Assembly (NCBI GenBank): GCA_045649025.1
Contig: JAZRPB010000003.1
Coordinates: forward strand, 1-64,000
From: Ornithomonoglobus_A sp045649025
Lineage (GTDB): Bacteria > Bacillota > Clostridia > UBA1381
Reading direction: 5' to 3'
DNA length: 64,000 nucleotides
The translations under genes were made by a program, and so were the position numbers. Below, one piece after another: positions 1 through 7,849 of this stretch; the stretch's first letter is position 1, and each line of letters begins with the position of its first letter. Under the pieces are notes generated by a model. It searched no databases. It saw only the letters and a program-made list of their open reading frames with translations, and was not told the DNA's origin.

Positions 1-148
1 AACCTCCGATTTTTTGTTCCTCTTGGTCAGGATACCCTTTGCATCTACTTTTAAATACCTATTCTCAACTTCGTAAAGTCAACTCAAACCCGCTTAAACA
101 CTGGGAAATCTCTTTTGCATCTAAATTGTCTTTCCTTTATATGATTTT
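1..148. other. AT-rich stretch without a recognised gene
   Basis: No open frame with a ribosome site or recognisable protein is visible here. It may be the upstream region or the end of a gene lying outside the window. The recognisable repeats begin at about 149. Confidence 0.4.
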
Positions 149-228
149 GTCAAGTTAGGGATAAAATTTTGTTTTTCCCAAAGGCTTCTCCTTGAGGAGA
201 GGCTCCGCCGTAGGCGGTGGTGAGGTGT
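149..228 (+). repeat. Solo copy of the DUF559-cassette end repeat
   Basis: The sequence matches the right end of the DUF559 cassette at 15810-15891, read on the opposite strand. Shared features are an AAGTTAG...AAAATTTT lead, the palindrome around CTTGAG (TCTCC/GGAGA here), a second short stem (CCGCC/GGCGG here) and a terminal GGTGAGGTG. Both stems differ in sequence from the other copies but still pair. No nuclease gene is next to this copy, so it is a solo end or a non-autonomous relative. Confidence 0.6.
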
Positions 229-229
229 T

Positions 230-282
230 GTAGGGAACGGATTTATCCGTTCCGTTTCGGAATGCATAAATGCATTCCCTAC
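230..282. repeat. Inverted pair of 24-nt GTAG-footed REP palindromes
   Basis: There are two 24-nt units head to head, 230-253 on the plus strand and 259-282 on the minus strand. Each is GTAG, an 8-nt stem arm, a TTTA loop and the complementary arm (GGAACGGA/TCCGTTCC and GGAATGCA/TGCATTCC). A related inverted pair with the same stem sequences lies at 55428-55490. The GTAG foot is the known hallmark of REP elements mobilised by RAYT transposases, and a RAYT gene lies at 27.7 kb. Confidence 0.75.
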
Positions 283-403
283 ATTGATAATTCATTTTAC
301 CATAATTAAAATAATAATTCAATATCTATATTTCAAAATAATCAAAAATAATAAAATAAACTGTTGAAAAGTAACAAAAAACAGAAAATTTATGCAAAAA
401 CAG

Positions 404-432
404 TCGACAAATTAAGTTAAATTTGATATAAT
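404..432 (+). promoter_or_regulatory. Probable sigma-A promoter of the phospho-signalling operon
   Basis: TCGACA at 404-409 and TATAAT at 427-432 are separated by 17 bp and lie about 60 bp ahead of the first gene. No other promoter of similar quality was seen before 494. Confidence 0.5.
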
Positions 433-493
433 ATTGGGTGGGTAATTTTTTAAATTTAATATAAAAAAACTACATCGTGAAAGAAGAAAAGAT

Positions 494-1393
494 ATGGATA
501 AGAATAAGACGCTTATAAGAATTTTAATAGCAGTTAACATTGTTTTATTGCTGTTGATTTTTTTGTTTACGGGAATATATTTCGTAAATAAAAGCTATTT
601 ATCAAACGACGAACAAAAAGAGGAGGAAGTGGTACAAGCCACACCAACACCTGTTACAGAGCCACAGGAAATTAACACAATAAAGGAATTTTTGCAAAAT
701 GCCCTAAAGCCTGTGGGCAACACAATGTATGTGTATGGCGGCGGCTGGAACAAGGAGGACACAGGCGCAGGCGAAACGGCACGAACAATAGGCGTTGCAC
801 CGCAGTGGCAGTCGTTTTATCATCATCAGGACAGCTCATACGACAGCTCAAAATACAGATACCACATAGAAAAAGGTCTTGATTGCTCGGGCTATGTGGG
901 TTGGGCAGTGTATAACACGCTTGAGGACGAAAATATGCAGCCAGGCTATGTTTTTCTTGCACAGGAATTTGCCGATAAGATGTCGGCACTCGGCTTGGGC
1001 GAGAAAATATTAAAAGAGAACATAACCGACTACAAACCCGGAGATATTATGAGCTCAAAAAGTGATGAACACGTGTGGATTGTGGTTGGCGAATGTGACG
1101 ACGGCTCAATTGTGCTATTAAATTCAAGTCCGCCTGGAGTAACCATCTCGGGAACTATGTCTGCTCTTGGTAATCCAAACAGTGAGGCGGTACAAATTTC
1201 AAAAAAATACTTAAGCGAGGCATATGATGAATGGTATTCAAAATACAGCTATCAGGTGAAGCCAATGTCTTATTTAACAAACTACGACCAATTCAGATGG
1301 TATACCGACGGACGTACCGATATGCGAGATACAGAAGGCTACTACAACAAAAAGCCCGATGAGATAATAGACGAGCTTTTAAGAAATAAATAA
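494..1393 (+). CDS. Membrane-anchored NlpC/P60-like cell-wall hydrolase
   Basis: This 299-residue protein has one N-terminal membrane segment (about residues 8-31) and a Thr/Pro-rich linker. An extracellular domain follows, with a catalytic-type Cys in GLDCSGYVGW and a His in DEHVWIVV. That pattern fits NlpC/P60 or amidase-type papain-fold peptidases that cut peptidoglycan stems. It opens an operon and is followed after 22 nt by a Ser/Thr kinase, so it may be an output or partner of the kinase system at the cell wall. The family call rests on motifs only, and overall similarity to classical NlpC/P60 may be low. Confidence 0.7.
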   Translation: MDKNKTLIRILIAVNIVLLLLIFLFTGIYFVNKSYLSNDEQKEEEVVQATPTPVTEPQEINTIKEFLQNALKPVGNTMYVYGGGWNKEDTGAGETARTIGVAPQWQSFYHHQDSSYDSSKYRYHIEKGLDCSGYVGWAVYNTLEDENMQPGYVFLAQEFADKMSALGLGEKILKENITDYKPGDIMSSKSDEHVWIVVGECDDGSIVLLNSSPPGVTISGTMSALGNPNSEAVQISKKYLSEAYDEWYSKYSYQVKPMSYLTNYDQFRWYTDGRTDMRDTEGYYNKKPDEIIDELLRNK

Positions 1394-1415
1394 TACACGG
1401 AAAGGAAAAATATAA

Positions 1416-3044
1416 ATGATGGACTTACAAAAACTCTGTAAAGGCTGTATGAAGCATACATATAATGGCACATATTGCTCAAATTGCGGTTTTAGCGAAG
1501 AGGAATACAAGGCACCGCTTCACCAGCTGCGGACGGGAACAATACTTGCAGGAAAATATATTCTTGGTAAGGCAATAGGCGAGGGTGGCTTTGGCATCAC
1601 ATACATAGGTCTTGATATAAATTTGAATATGCGTGTTGCAATAAAGGAATTTTTCCCCGCAGGCTGTGTAACAAGAAATGCATCAGTTAGCGACACAATA
1701 ACTGTCTTTTCGGGTAAGGAGCTTGAATATTTTAACCATGGCAGAGATAAGTTTATGGAGGAAGCCCAAATTATAGCTCAATTTGACTCCTCCGACGGTA
1801 TTGTGAGTGTTAAGGATTTCTTTTTGGAAAACGGCACTGCATATATTGTTATGGAATATATCGATGGCGAGGACTTAAAGGCATTCTTAAAAAGAACAGG
1901 CACACAAATGAATGTTCACGATGCACTTAACACAATAAAGCCTGTTTTAGAGTCGCTTTCACAGCTGCACCGTCAGGGCTTAATACACAGAGATATAAGC
2001 CCCGACAATATAAAAATCAATTCAAACGGCAGAGTTAAGCTTATAGATTTCGGTGCGGCAAGAGATATAAACATAGATGGCAACAAAAGTCTTTCAATTC
2101 AGCTAAAGCCAGGCTACGCACCTGAGGAGCAATACAGAAGCCACGGCAAACAAGGACCGTGGACAGATGTGTATGCACTTTGTGCAACAATTTACCGTAT
2201 GATAACAGGTGTTGTGCCTGTTGAGGCTTTAGAAAGAGTAAGAGACGATAAGCTACTGCCTCCATCAAAGCTTGGAGTACAAATTCCTCCGCACATAGAA
2301 AGCACACTAATGGCAGGACTTTCAGTAGACTACCAAAACAGAATACAAACTGTTGAAGAGCTATACAACGCATTTTATAACAACGAGCCTGTTGTAGCAA
2401 GAGCACCCCAAAAGCAAAACAAAAAGGCAACCGACCAGAAGGTGATTATTGGTGTGCTTGTGGCGGCGGCTGTTGTGTGTATACCGCTGTTGTTATTTGT
2501 TTTTAACGCAGTGCTTGTGGGTAATAATATAGGCTTTGATGAATTAAGGGTAGAGGAAACTGCCACACCAACCGTGGCTCCAACTGAAGCACCCACACCC
2601 ACACCAACCGTGATGATAGCACGTGCAGACCGCTACAGTTACAGTGCATACTACAAGAGAATGGATAATATACATAATTCGTGGTTAACCGACGATGCAA
2701 CATATATGGAGTTAAAAGCAGTTATTTTAGATTTTGATGAAAAGTGTTTAAGGTATGTAAACGAGGGCGACTCGGATATTTTCCAATACCTAAAGCCAGG
2801 CTCAAAGGCATATCAGCTGCAGACCGACTACAAAAACGCCGACCCTAATGTTCACGAAACACTGCACTGGGTTAACGTTATAAACTCACGCTACGACGGT
2901 ACCTCATACTACGTGTGGGTTGATGAAAACAGAACAGTAAGCCGAAAGGGCACCACAAAAACTCAAACAGACAGCTGGGTTTACAGACTTATTAAAAACT
3001 CGGACGGCTATGAAATTGTAGACTATATAACAGACCCTGTTTAA
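1416..3044 (+). CDS. Membrane Ser/Thr protein kinase with N-terminal zinc ribbon (kinase 1)
   Basis: The N-terminus carries CxxC...CxxC (CKGC, CSNC), a zinc ribbon. A Hanks-type kinase domain follows at about residues 45-310, with glycine loop GEGGFGITY, VAIK lysine, catalytic loop HRDISPDN and DFG. A membrane helix lies at about 345-370, then a Thr/Pro linker and an extracellular domain of about 150 residues with no family I recognise. The usual lysine of HRDxK is Ser here and also in the next gene. Start is the first of two ATGs after GGAAAGGA; the second, 3 nt on, is possible. It probably phosphorylates the FHA partners downstream and is opposed by the PP2C genes. Confidence 0.88.
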   Translation: MMDLQKLCKGCMKHTYNGTYCSNCGFSEEEYKAPLHQLRTGTILAGKYILGKAIGEGGFGITYIGLDINLNMRVAIKEFFPAGCVTRNASVSDTITVFSGKELEYFNHGRDKFMEEAQIIAQFDSSDGIVSVKDFFLENGTAYIVMEYIDGEDLKAFLKRTGTQMNVHDALNTIKPVLESLSQLHRQGLIHRDISPDNIKINSNGRVKLIDFGAARDINIDGNKSLSIQLKPGYAPEEQYRSHGKQGPWTDVYALCATIYRMITGVVPVEALERVRDDKLLPPSKLGVQIPPHIESTLMAGLSVDYQNRIQTVEELYNAFYNNEPVVARAPQKQNKKATDQKVIIGVLVAAAVVCIPLLLFVFNAVLVGNNIGFDELRVEETATPTVAPTEAPTPTPTVMIARADRYSYSAYYKRMDNIHNSWLTDDATYMELKAVILDFDEKCLRYVNEGDSDIFQYLKPGSKAYQLQTDYKNADPNVHETLHWVNVINSRYDGTSYYVWVDENRTVSRKGTTKTQTDSWVYRLIKNSDGYEIVDYITDPV

Positions 3045-3062
3045 TAGATAAGGAGAGAAATA

Positions 3063-4646
3063 ATGGCAGACGCAAATATGCTTTGTCCTGCTTGTATGCA
3101 GGAAAGGGACAGTGAAAATCATTGCAGCAATTGCGGCTTTGATAGTAGTGCATATAAAGCACCAAAGCACCATCTTCAGCCGGGCACAATATTAAACGGC
3201 AAGTATTGGCTTGGTAAAGCACTTGGCGAGGGCGGCTTTGGTATCACATATATAGGCTGGGATATTAACCTTGAATTAAAGGTTGCAATAAAGGAATATT
3301 TCCCCAACGGTGCAGTCACAAGAAACACACAAACCGAGGATATGGTATCTGTGTTTGAGGGAGAAAACGAGGAATTTTACAAGATAGGCAGAGAGAAATT
3401 CATAAACGAGGCAAAAACACTTGCAAAGCTCGATAATCTTCCCGGTATTGTTAGTGTTAAGGATTTCTTTTTAGAGAATGGAACTGCATATATTGTTATG
3501 GAGTACATAGAGGGAAAAACACTAAAGGAATATGTGTCACAAAACGGTGGAAGAGTGCCGTGTGAAACAGTTTTTACTATGCTCGAGCCGCTTGTTAAAT
3601 CACTTTCACAGGTGCACAAGCAAGGTCTTATTCACCGAGATATAAGCCCCGATAATATAATGATAACACAAGACGGCTACGTTAAGCTTATAGATTTCGG
3701 TGCAGCAAGGGATATAAGTATAGACGGCAACAAAAGCCTTTCAATTCAGCTAAAGCCAGGCTATGCACCCGAGGAGCAATACAGAAGCCACGGCAGTCAG
3801 GGACCGTGGACAGATATATATGCTCTTTGTGCAACAATATACAGAGCAGTTACAGGCATAGCACCTGTGGAGTCTTTAGAGAGAATGCATAGCGATACTC
3901 TTGCATCAATTTCCGCATTAGGTGTGCAAATTTCATCTGTAAAGGAAGCGGCAATTATGCAGGGTTTGGCAGTAAACCATAATATGCGTATACAAAACAT
4001 AGATATTTTATACGATGCATTATATAACTCAAATTCAACTGCTCTGCCAACCAAAAAGCAAAAATCAAACACACCTTTGTTTGTTATGGTGGCAGTTTGT
4101 GCCATTGTTGCAATATCGGCACTTGTGGCAGTTGGTGTAACGGTTAGTAGGGATAAGTCTTCAGGTAACAACAAGGAAGTATCTGCAACTGCTGCACCCA
4201 CCCAAATGGCAGCACCGGTGTTTGATACAATAACTGCCTCGTCAACCCGAAGCACCGACTATACGTCGGGTGTTGGTGTTAATTATTATCCTGAATATGT
4301 GTTTGATAAAGACTACACAACTGCGTGGACGCCAAACAGAAATCTTGGCTTGCAGCCAACAATTGAGCTATCATCAGCCACAAAGCAACACGTTTCGGGA
4401 ATACGCATCACAAACGGCTACTGTAAGTCTACCGAAACGTATTACAACAACCGCAGAATATCAAAAATATTGGTTGAATATGAGGGCGGTCAAAAAATTC
4501 AGGAGCTTAACGCCGACAGTTACAGAGTTATGCAGGATGTAAAGCTCGATAAGAGTGTGGATACCTCATATGTAAGAATACAGGTTTTAGATGTTATATA
4601 CGGAAAATGGCAGGATATTGCAATATCTGAAATTGAAGTATATTAA
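3063..4646 (+). CDS. Membrane Ser/Thr protein kinase with zinc ribbon and glycan-binding-like tail (kinase 2)
   Basis: This is a paralogue of the upstream kinase, with long identical stretches in the kinase core (HRDISPDN, LIDFGAARD, LKPGYAPEEQYRSHG). It has the same CxxC zinc ribbon at the N-terminus and a membrane helix at about residues 338-358. The extracellular C-terminus, about residues 390-527, differs completely from kinase 1. It resembles discoidin/NADase-type carbohydrate-binding beta-sandwiches (VFDKDYTTAW, IRITNGY, EIEVY end). Swapping of the outer domain while the kinase is conserved suggests two sensors feeding one pathway. RBS is GGAGAG, 18 nt after kinase 1. Confidence 0.88.
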   Translation: MADANMLCPACMQERDSENHCSNCGFDSSAYKAPKHHLQPGTILNGKYWLGKALGEGGFGITYIGWDINLELKVAIKEYFPNGAVTRNTQTEDMVSVFEGENEEFYKIGREKFINEAKTLAKLDNLPGIVSVKDFFLENGTAYIVMEYIEGKTLKEYVSQNGGRVPCETVFTMLEPLVKSLSQVHKQGLIHRDISPDNIMITQDGYVKLIDFGAARDISIDGNKSLSIQLKPGYAPEEQYRSHGSQGPWTDIYALCATIYRAVTGIAPVESLERMHSDTLASISALGVQISSVKEAAIMQGLAVNHNMRIQNIDILYDALYNSNSTALPTKKQKSNTPLFVMVAVCAIVAISALVAVGVTVSRDKSSGNNKEVSATAAPTQMAAPVFDTITASSTRSTDYTSGVGVNYYPEYVFDKDYTTAWTPNRNLGLQPTIELSSATKQHVSGIRITNGYCKSTETYYNNRRISKILVEYEGGQKIQELNADSYRVMQDVKLDKSVDTSYVRIQVLDVIYGKWQDIAISEIEVY

Positions 4647-4659
4647 TAATGGATTAAAT

Positions 4660-5448
4660 ATGGATACTCAAATACGAATAAAATCAACAATAAAGCCGCA
4701 AAAACCCACAACCATCTCGCCGTATAATGGTCAGCACATAGGCTTAAGAGAAGAGCAACAAGACAGCTTCACATATTCAGATGTTTTCGATAGTGCCGAG
4801 CGAGAGAAGTACGGTGCAGTTGCTATTTTAGCAGACGGTATGGGCGGTATGGAAAACGGCAAGAGAGCAAGCGAAACCGCATCACAAGTCTTTTTAGAGG
4901 CATATAAAAGCAGTGTTGACGAATTTGGTGATATTAAAAGTCAGCTCTTGTATGCAGTAAACGAGGCAAACGAGGCGGTTAAGAGGATTGACGGTGCAGG
5001 CACAACGCTGTGTGCAGTTGTTATAAAGGATTGGCTTTTGCACTGGGTAAGCGTTGGCGACAGCCGAATTTATCTGTACCGAAACGGCACATTAAGGCAG
5101 TTAAATTATGAGCATAACTACGAGAAGGTTTTAAGCGATATGGTAGAAAGCGGGCAAATAAGTCTGCAACAGGCACTAAACGACCCTCAAAGAAATGCAC
5201 TCACAAGCTATATAGGTATGGAAAGTTTAGAGGAGACAGACATAAGCACACATAATTTCCCCTTGTTTAAGGGCGATTCAGTTATGCTTTGCTCCGATGG
5301 TCTGTATCGTGCCCTGTCGGATGATGAAATGGCTCATATAATAAAAAATGCAAACGACAGTGTGTGTGATGTTCTTGTGGAAAAGGCTCTGCAAAAGAAC
5401 ATATCATCACAAGATAATATAACAGTAATGCTTATGGATATTGATTAA
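4660..5448 (+). CDS. PP2C-family Ser/Thr phosphatase (first)
   Basis: The 262-residue protein has the metal-binding PP2C motifs in order: ILADGMGG, then GDSRIYLY, LCSDGLY and DNITVML. It should reverse phosphorylation by the two kinases just upstream. I place the start at the ATG at 4660, 13 nt after the kinase stop, because the frame open further upstream only overlaps the kinase gene. The ribosome site is weak, so translation may be coupled. No membrane segment is seen. Confidence 0.85.
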   Translation: MDTQIRIKSTIKPQKPTTISPYNGQHIGLREEQQDSFTYSDVFDSAEREKYGAVAILADGMGGMENGKRASETASQVFLEAYKSSVDEFGDIKSQLLYAVNEANEAVKRIDGAGTTLCAVVIKDWLLHWVSVGDSRIYLYRNGTLRQLNYEHNYEKVLSDMVESGQISLQQALNDPQRNALTSYIGMESLEETDISTHNFPLFKGDSVMLCSDGLYRALSDDEMAHIIKNANDSVCDVLVEKALQKNISSQDNITVMLMDID

Positions 5449-5466
5449 GTAAAAAAAAGAGGGGAT

Positions 5467-5645
5467 AACGTGAAATTTCCTTTCACGCTATCGCCTCCGG
5501 CGGATTTAATTGCCCGTGCGAAAATTTCTTCACATTCGTTCAGAAACGCACATGGGCGAAAAATCTCTTATCATTCCTTGCCATACGGATAAGAGAAATT
5601 TAATTACAGTTTGTGCCGACGTATGGCGGCGGAATGGAGATTTTT
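5467..5645 (+). promoter_or_regulatory. 179-nt structured intercistronic element, copy 1 (candidate riboregulator)
   Basis: The element fills the gap between the two PP2C genes and ends exactly at the second start codon; a same-length copy lies at 47121-47299 on the minus strand. Stems: AACGTGAAA/TTTCACG (5467-5489), CGCC/GGCG (TGCC/GGCA in copy 2), TGCCCGTGCG with CGCACATGGGC, and CTCTTATC (5565-5572) with GATAAGAG (5588-5595). Inside that last loop, CATTCC (5572-5577) and GCCATAC (5580-5586) are complementary to GGAATG (5631-5636) and GTATGGC (5621-5627). Those segments flank and overlap the GGAG ribosome site at 5636-5639, so a pseudoknot or alternative fold could hide it. The function is inferred. 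Confidence 0.65.
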
Positions 5646-6368
5646 ATGAGAGAGGCTAAAATAACCAACCGAGGCGGACGTGAAAAGAACGAGGACGCAA
5701 TAGGCCGTCTTGTTCAGGATGGTATATACTGTGCAGTTTTAGCAGACGGCTTGGGCGGACACAGTAGCGGCGAGGTTGCTTCAAGGCTTGCAGTAGACAC
5801 CATTTTGCAGTGCTTTAAAGCACAAAGCGAGGTATCGCAGGAGATAATGTATGCATATCTTGAGGCGGCACAAAACGCAATAATAGAGGAAAGAGAAGCA
5901 AGTCCTGAAATGAGGAATATGGCAACCACTGTTGCAGCAATTGTAACAGACGGTAAAAATGCAGTGTGGGCACACTGCGGCGACAGCCGTATCTACAGAT
6001 TTAAAAAGAATAAAATTCAGGAGGTTTCAGAGGACCATTCGGTTGCGTTTGCATCGTTTAAGGCAGGGGACATAACCTACGATGAAATACGCAAAAGTCC
6101 CGACCAGAACAAGCTAACCCGAACATTAAGCAATGGTGAAAAGTTTAACCCCGACATTTCAAAGGTGCATAAGCTTTCATCAAACACCGTATTTTTGCTA
6201 TGCTCCGACGGCTTATGGGAATACGTAAACGAGGATTTTATGGAAAAATCCCTCAAAAACAGTACAGGCCCTGCCGACTGGCTTAAGCAGTTAGTCGACA
6301 AACGGCAAAAGGAAGCACCAATAAATATAGAGGCAGACAACTACAGTGCAATAGCCCTGTTCGTGTAA
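5646..6368 (+). CDS. PP2C-family Ser/Thr phosphatase (second)
   Basis: The 240-residue protein carries canonical PP2C motifs: NRGGREKNED near the N-terminus, VLADGLGGHSSGE, HCGDSRIYR, LCSDGLW and a C-terminal EADNYSAIAL. It is clearly distinct from the first PP2C. The start is ATG 5646, placed six bases after GGAG in the 179-nt element; an in-frame ATG further upstream lies inside that element and would give a spurious MPTYGGG extension. It probably resets the same kinase pathway, under separate translational control supplied by the element. Confidence 0.85.
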   Translation: MREAKITNRGGREKNEDAIGRLVQDGIYCAVLADGLGGHSSGEVASRLAVDTILQCFKAQSEVSQEIMYAYLEAAQNAIIEEREASPEMRNMATTVAAIVTDGKNAVWAHCGDSRIYRFKKNKIQEVSEDHSVAFASFKAGDITYDEIRKSPDQNKLTRTLSNGEKFNPDISKVHKLSSNTVFLLCSDGLWEYVNEDFMEKSLKNSTGPADWLKQLVDKRQKEAPINIEADNYSAIALFV

Positions 6369-6453
6369 AAATTGTCCATCTTGCCCTTTTTCACTCGGGG
6401 CGGTGCAAAAGGCACAGCACCCTCGTTGCAAAAAGGCAATCTGAACAATTTTT
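6367..6453 (+). repeat. 85-nt palindromic repeat, copy A
   Basis: The ends are AAAATTGTCCATCTTGCC and GGCAATCTGAACAATTTT, which pair imperfectly. An inner GGGGCGGTGC...CAGCACCC pairs as well. It begins at the stop codon of the phosphatase gene. Other full copies lie at 23848, 35636, 42962 and 43747, each just downstream of a gene, so a role in 3'-end formation or simple accumulation at gene ends is possible. Confidence 0.75.
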
Positions 6454-6474
6454 ACATACAAACAAGAGAGATGG

Positions 6475-6602
6475 GGTTGTCCATCTCGGTATTCTTTGTT
6501 TCGGGGCGGTGCAAATCGTAGGGGAGGGTTTCCTGTTACGCTCTCAAAACCGTTGGTTTTGTCGCTACCAATTGCTTTGCAATTGGTTCACATGCCCTCC
6601 CG
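6475..6602 (+). repeat. Left half of the 85-nt repeat joined to an expanded GTAG palindrome
   Basis: TTGTCCATCTC...CGGGGCGGTGCAAATC (6475-6516) is the left half of the preceding repeat, 22 nt after its end. It runs into GTAG at 6518, then GGGAGGG, which pairs with CCCTCCC about 70 nt later. Between them lie two perfect hairpins, AAAACC/GGTTTT and ACCAATTGC/GCAATTGGT. The whole forms a three-way-junction-like palindrome 50 nt before the FHA gene. Confidence 0.6.
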
Positions 6603-6650
6603 CAAATAAAATTAATTCATAAAAAAACATAAATAAAGGAGACAATTAAA

Positions 6651-7238
6651 ATGGCAATGAAAAGATGTAGTAACGGACATTTCTATGATGATGCAAAACA
6701 CCCGCAATGTCCGTATTGTAAAATATCGGGCGGTGAAACACCAAAAACCGTTCCTATAATTCAACCAAAACCGCAAAATAAGGAAAAGGGAGAAGCACGC
6801 ACAGTTGCTCTCACTCCCGAGGAGGCACAAAGACGTGTTGCAAAAAGCACAGCACCTGCAGACGACCAAAAAACAGTTGGCATAATGAAAAAGGAAAAGG
6901 GTATAGACCCTGTTGTTGGCTGGATTGTGTGTGTTGATGGTCCAATGAAGGGACAGGATTTTAAAATAAAGGCAGAGCGTAATTTCATTGGCAGAGATAT
7001 GGGAATGGATATTGCAATCACAAAAGATTTAAGCATTTCAAGAGAAAATCATGCAATTATAAGCTACAACCCCAAAAACAGTGTATTCCGTATTATACAA
7101 GGCGACAGCCACGGAATGGTGTATTTAAATGATGAAGAGGTTTTAGTGCCAACAGAAATTGTAAGAGGCGACATAATAGAAATGGGACAGTCGAAGTTTA
7201 TATTTGTGCCGTTATGTGAGGATGGTTTTGTATGGTAA
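6651..7238 (+). CDS. FHA-domain protein with N-terminal zinc-binding segment
   Basis: This cytoplasmic protein of 195 residues starts with a Cys/His cluster (CSNGHFYDDAKHPQCPYC, a rubredoxin-like knuckle). A Thr/Lys-rich linker follows (KTVPI, RTVALT, KTVGI). The C-terminal FHA domain, about residues 85-195, has the phosphothreonine-binding GR...SxxxH pattern (IGRDMG, SISRENHA). TVxxT-type linkers before FHA domains are often the phosphorylation sites that FHA domains read, which would fit self-association after kinase action; that is inference. RBS is AAGGAGA, and the gene overlaps the next by 7 nt. Confidence 0.85.
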   Translation: MAMKRCSNGHFYDDAKHPQCPYCKISGGETPKTVPIIQPKPQNKEKGEARTVALTPEEAQRRVAKSTAPADDQKTVGIMKKEKGIDPVVGWIVCVDGPMKGQDFKIKAERNFIGRDMGMDIAITKDLSISRENHAIISYNPKNSVFRIIQGDSHGMVYLNDEEVLVPTEIVRGDIIEMGQSKFIFVPLCEDGFVW

Positions 7239-7831
7239 AGAAATTGGCTCTTATTTGCTCTTTTCTTTTGCTTCTTCTTTCAAATACGGCTTTTGCCGAG
7301 GAGGAAGCAAGCGGAAAGGATGCAGTGATGATTGTAATTTTTGTGATTGTGGGAATTATGCTTCTTTTGGGTGTGATTGTGCTTGCATATATGTGGACAA
7401 AGCCCGAGGAAAATCAAGAAGCAGTTAACCAACAGCCACCAACACCCCTAGTAAATAATTTTAACAATAACAGCTTTCAAAATCAAACCTTCGACAGAAC
7501 AATAAAGGTAAATTCCACAATGAGCAAAAAGGAAGAGAGAGGTGCAACAGCACTCACCTTTGTGTCGATGACGGGCGAGGGCAAGGCAGTAACCAAAATA
7601 CGTGATTATCTTGAAATAGGCAGAGGTGAAGCTTGTAATGTGGTATTGAGCGATAACACAATCTCATCAAGACACGCTAGAATAACACTTTCGGGCAACA
7701 CAATGTATATAGAGGACTGCAACTCCTCCAACGGAACGTTGGTAAACGGCAGACTAATTAATGAGAAAACTCAAATAAAAAGCGGAGATATGGTCATATT
7801 TGGCAAGGCAGAATATCAGCTGATATTCTAA
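7232..7831 (+). CDS. Membrane FHA-domain protein
   Basis: Residues 1-22 look like a cleavable signal peptide (ending AFAEE), followed by a membrane helix at about 28-52. That gives a short outer segment and a cytoplasmic remainder. The linker holds DRTIKVNST, a plausible phospho-Thr site. The C-terminal FHA domain, about residues 115-199, is textbook: LEIGRGEACN, SSRHARI, NSSNGTLVNG. Probably a membrane adaptor that recruits phosphorylated partners near the kinases. It overlaps the upstream FHA gene and is followed after 18 nt by the FHA-ABC gene. Confidence 0.87.
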   Translation: MVKKLALICSFLLLLLSNTAFAEEEASGKDAVMIVIFVIVGIMLLLGVIVLAYMWTKPEENQEAVNQQPPTPLVNNFNNNSFQNQTFDRTIKVNSTMSKKEERGATALTFVSMTGEGKAVTKIRDYLEIGRGEACNVVLSDNTISSRHARITLSGNTMYIEDCNSSNGTLVNGRLINEKTQIKSGDMVIFGKAEYQLIF

Positions 7832-7849
7832 AATACAGGAGGAAGAAAA

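Noticed and set aside
5613..5645. MPTYGGGMEIF extension of the second phosphatase (and the same at znuC)
   Set aside because: The same residues appear before two unrelated proteins because both are preceded by the same 179-nt element; it is non-coding.
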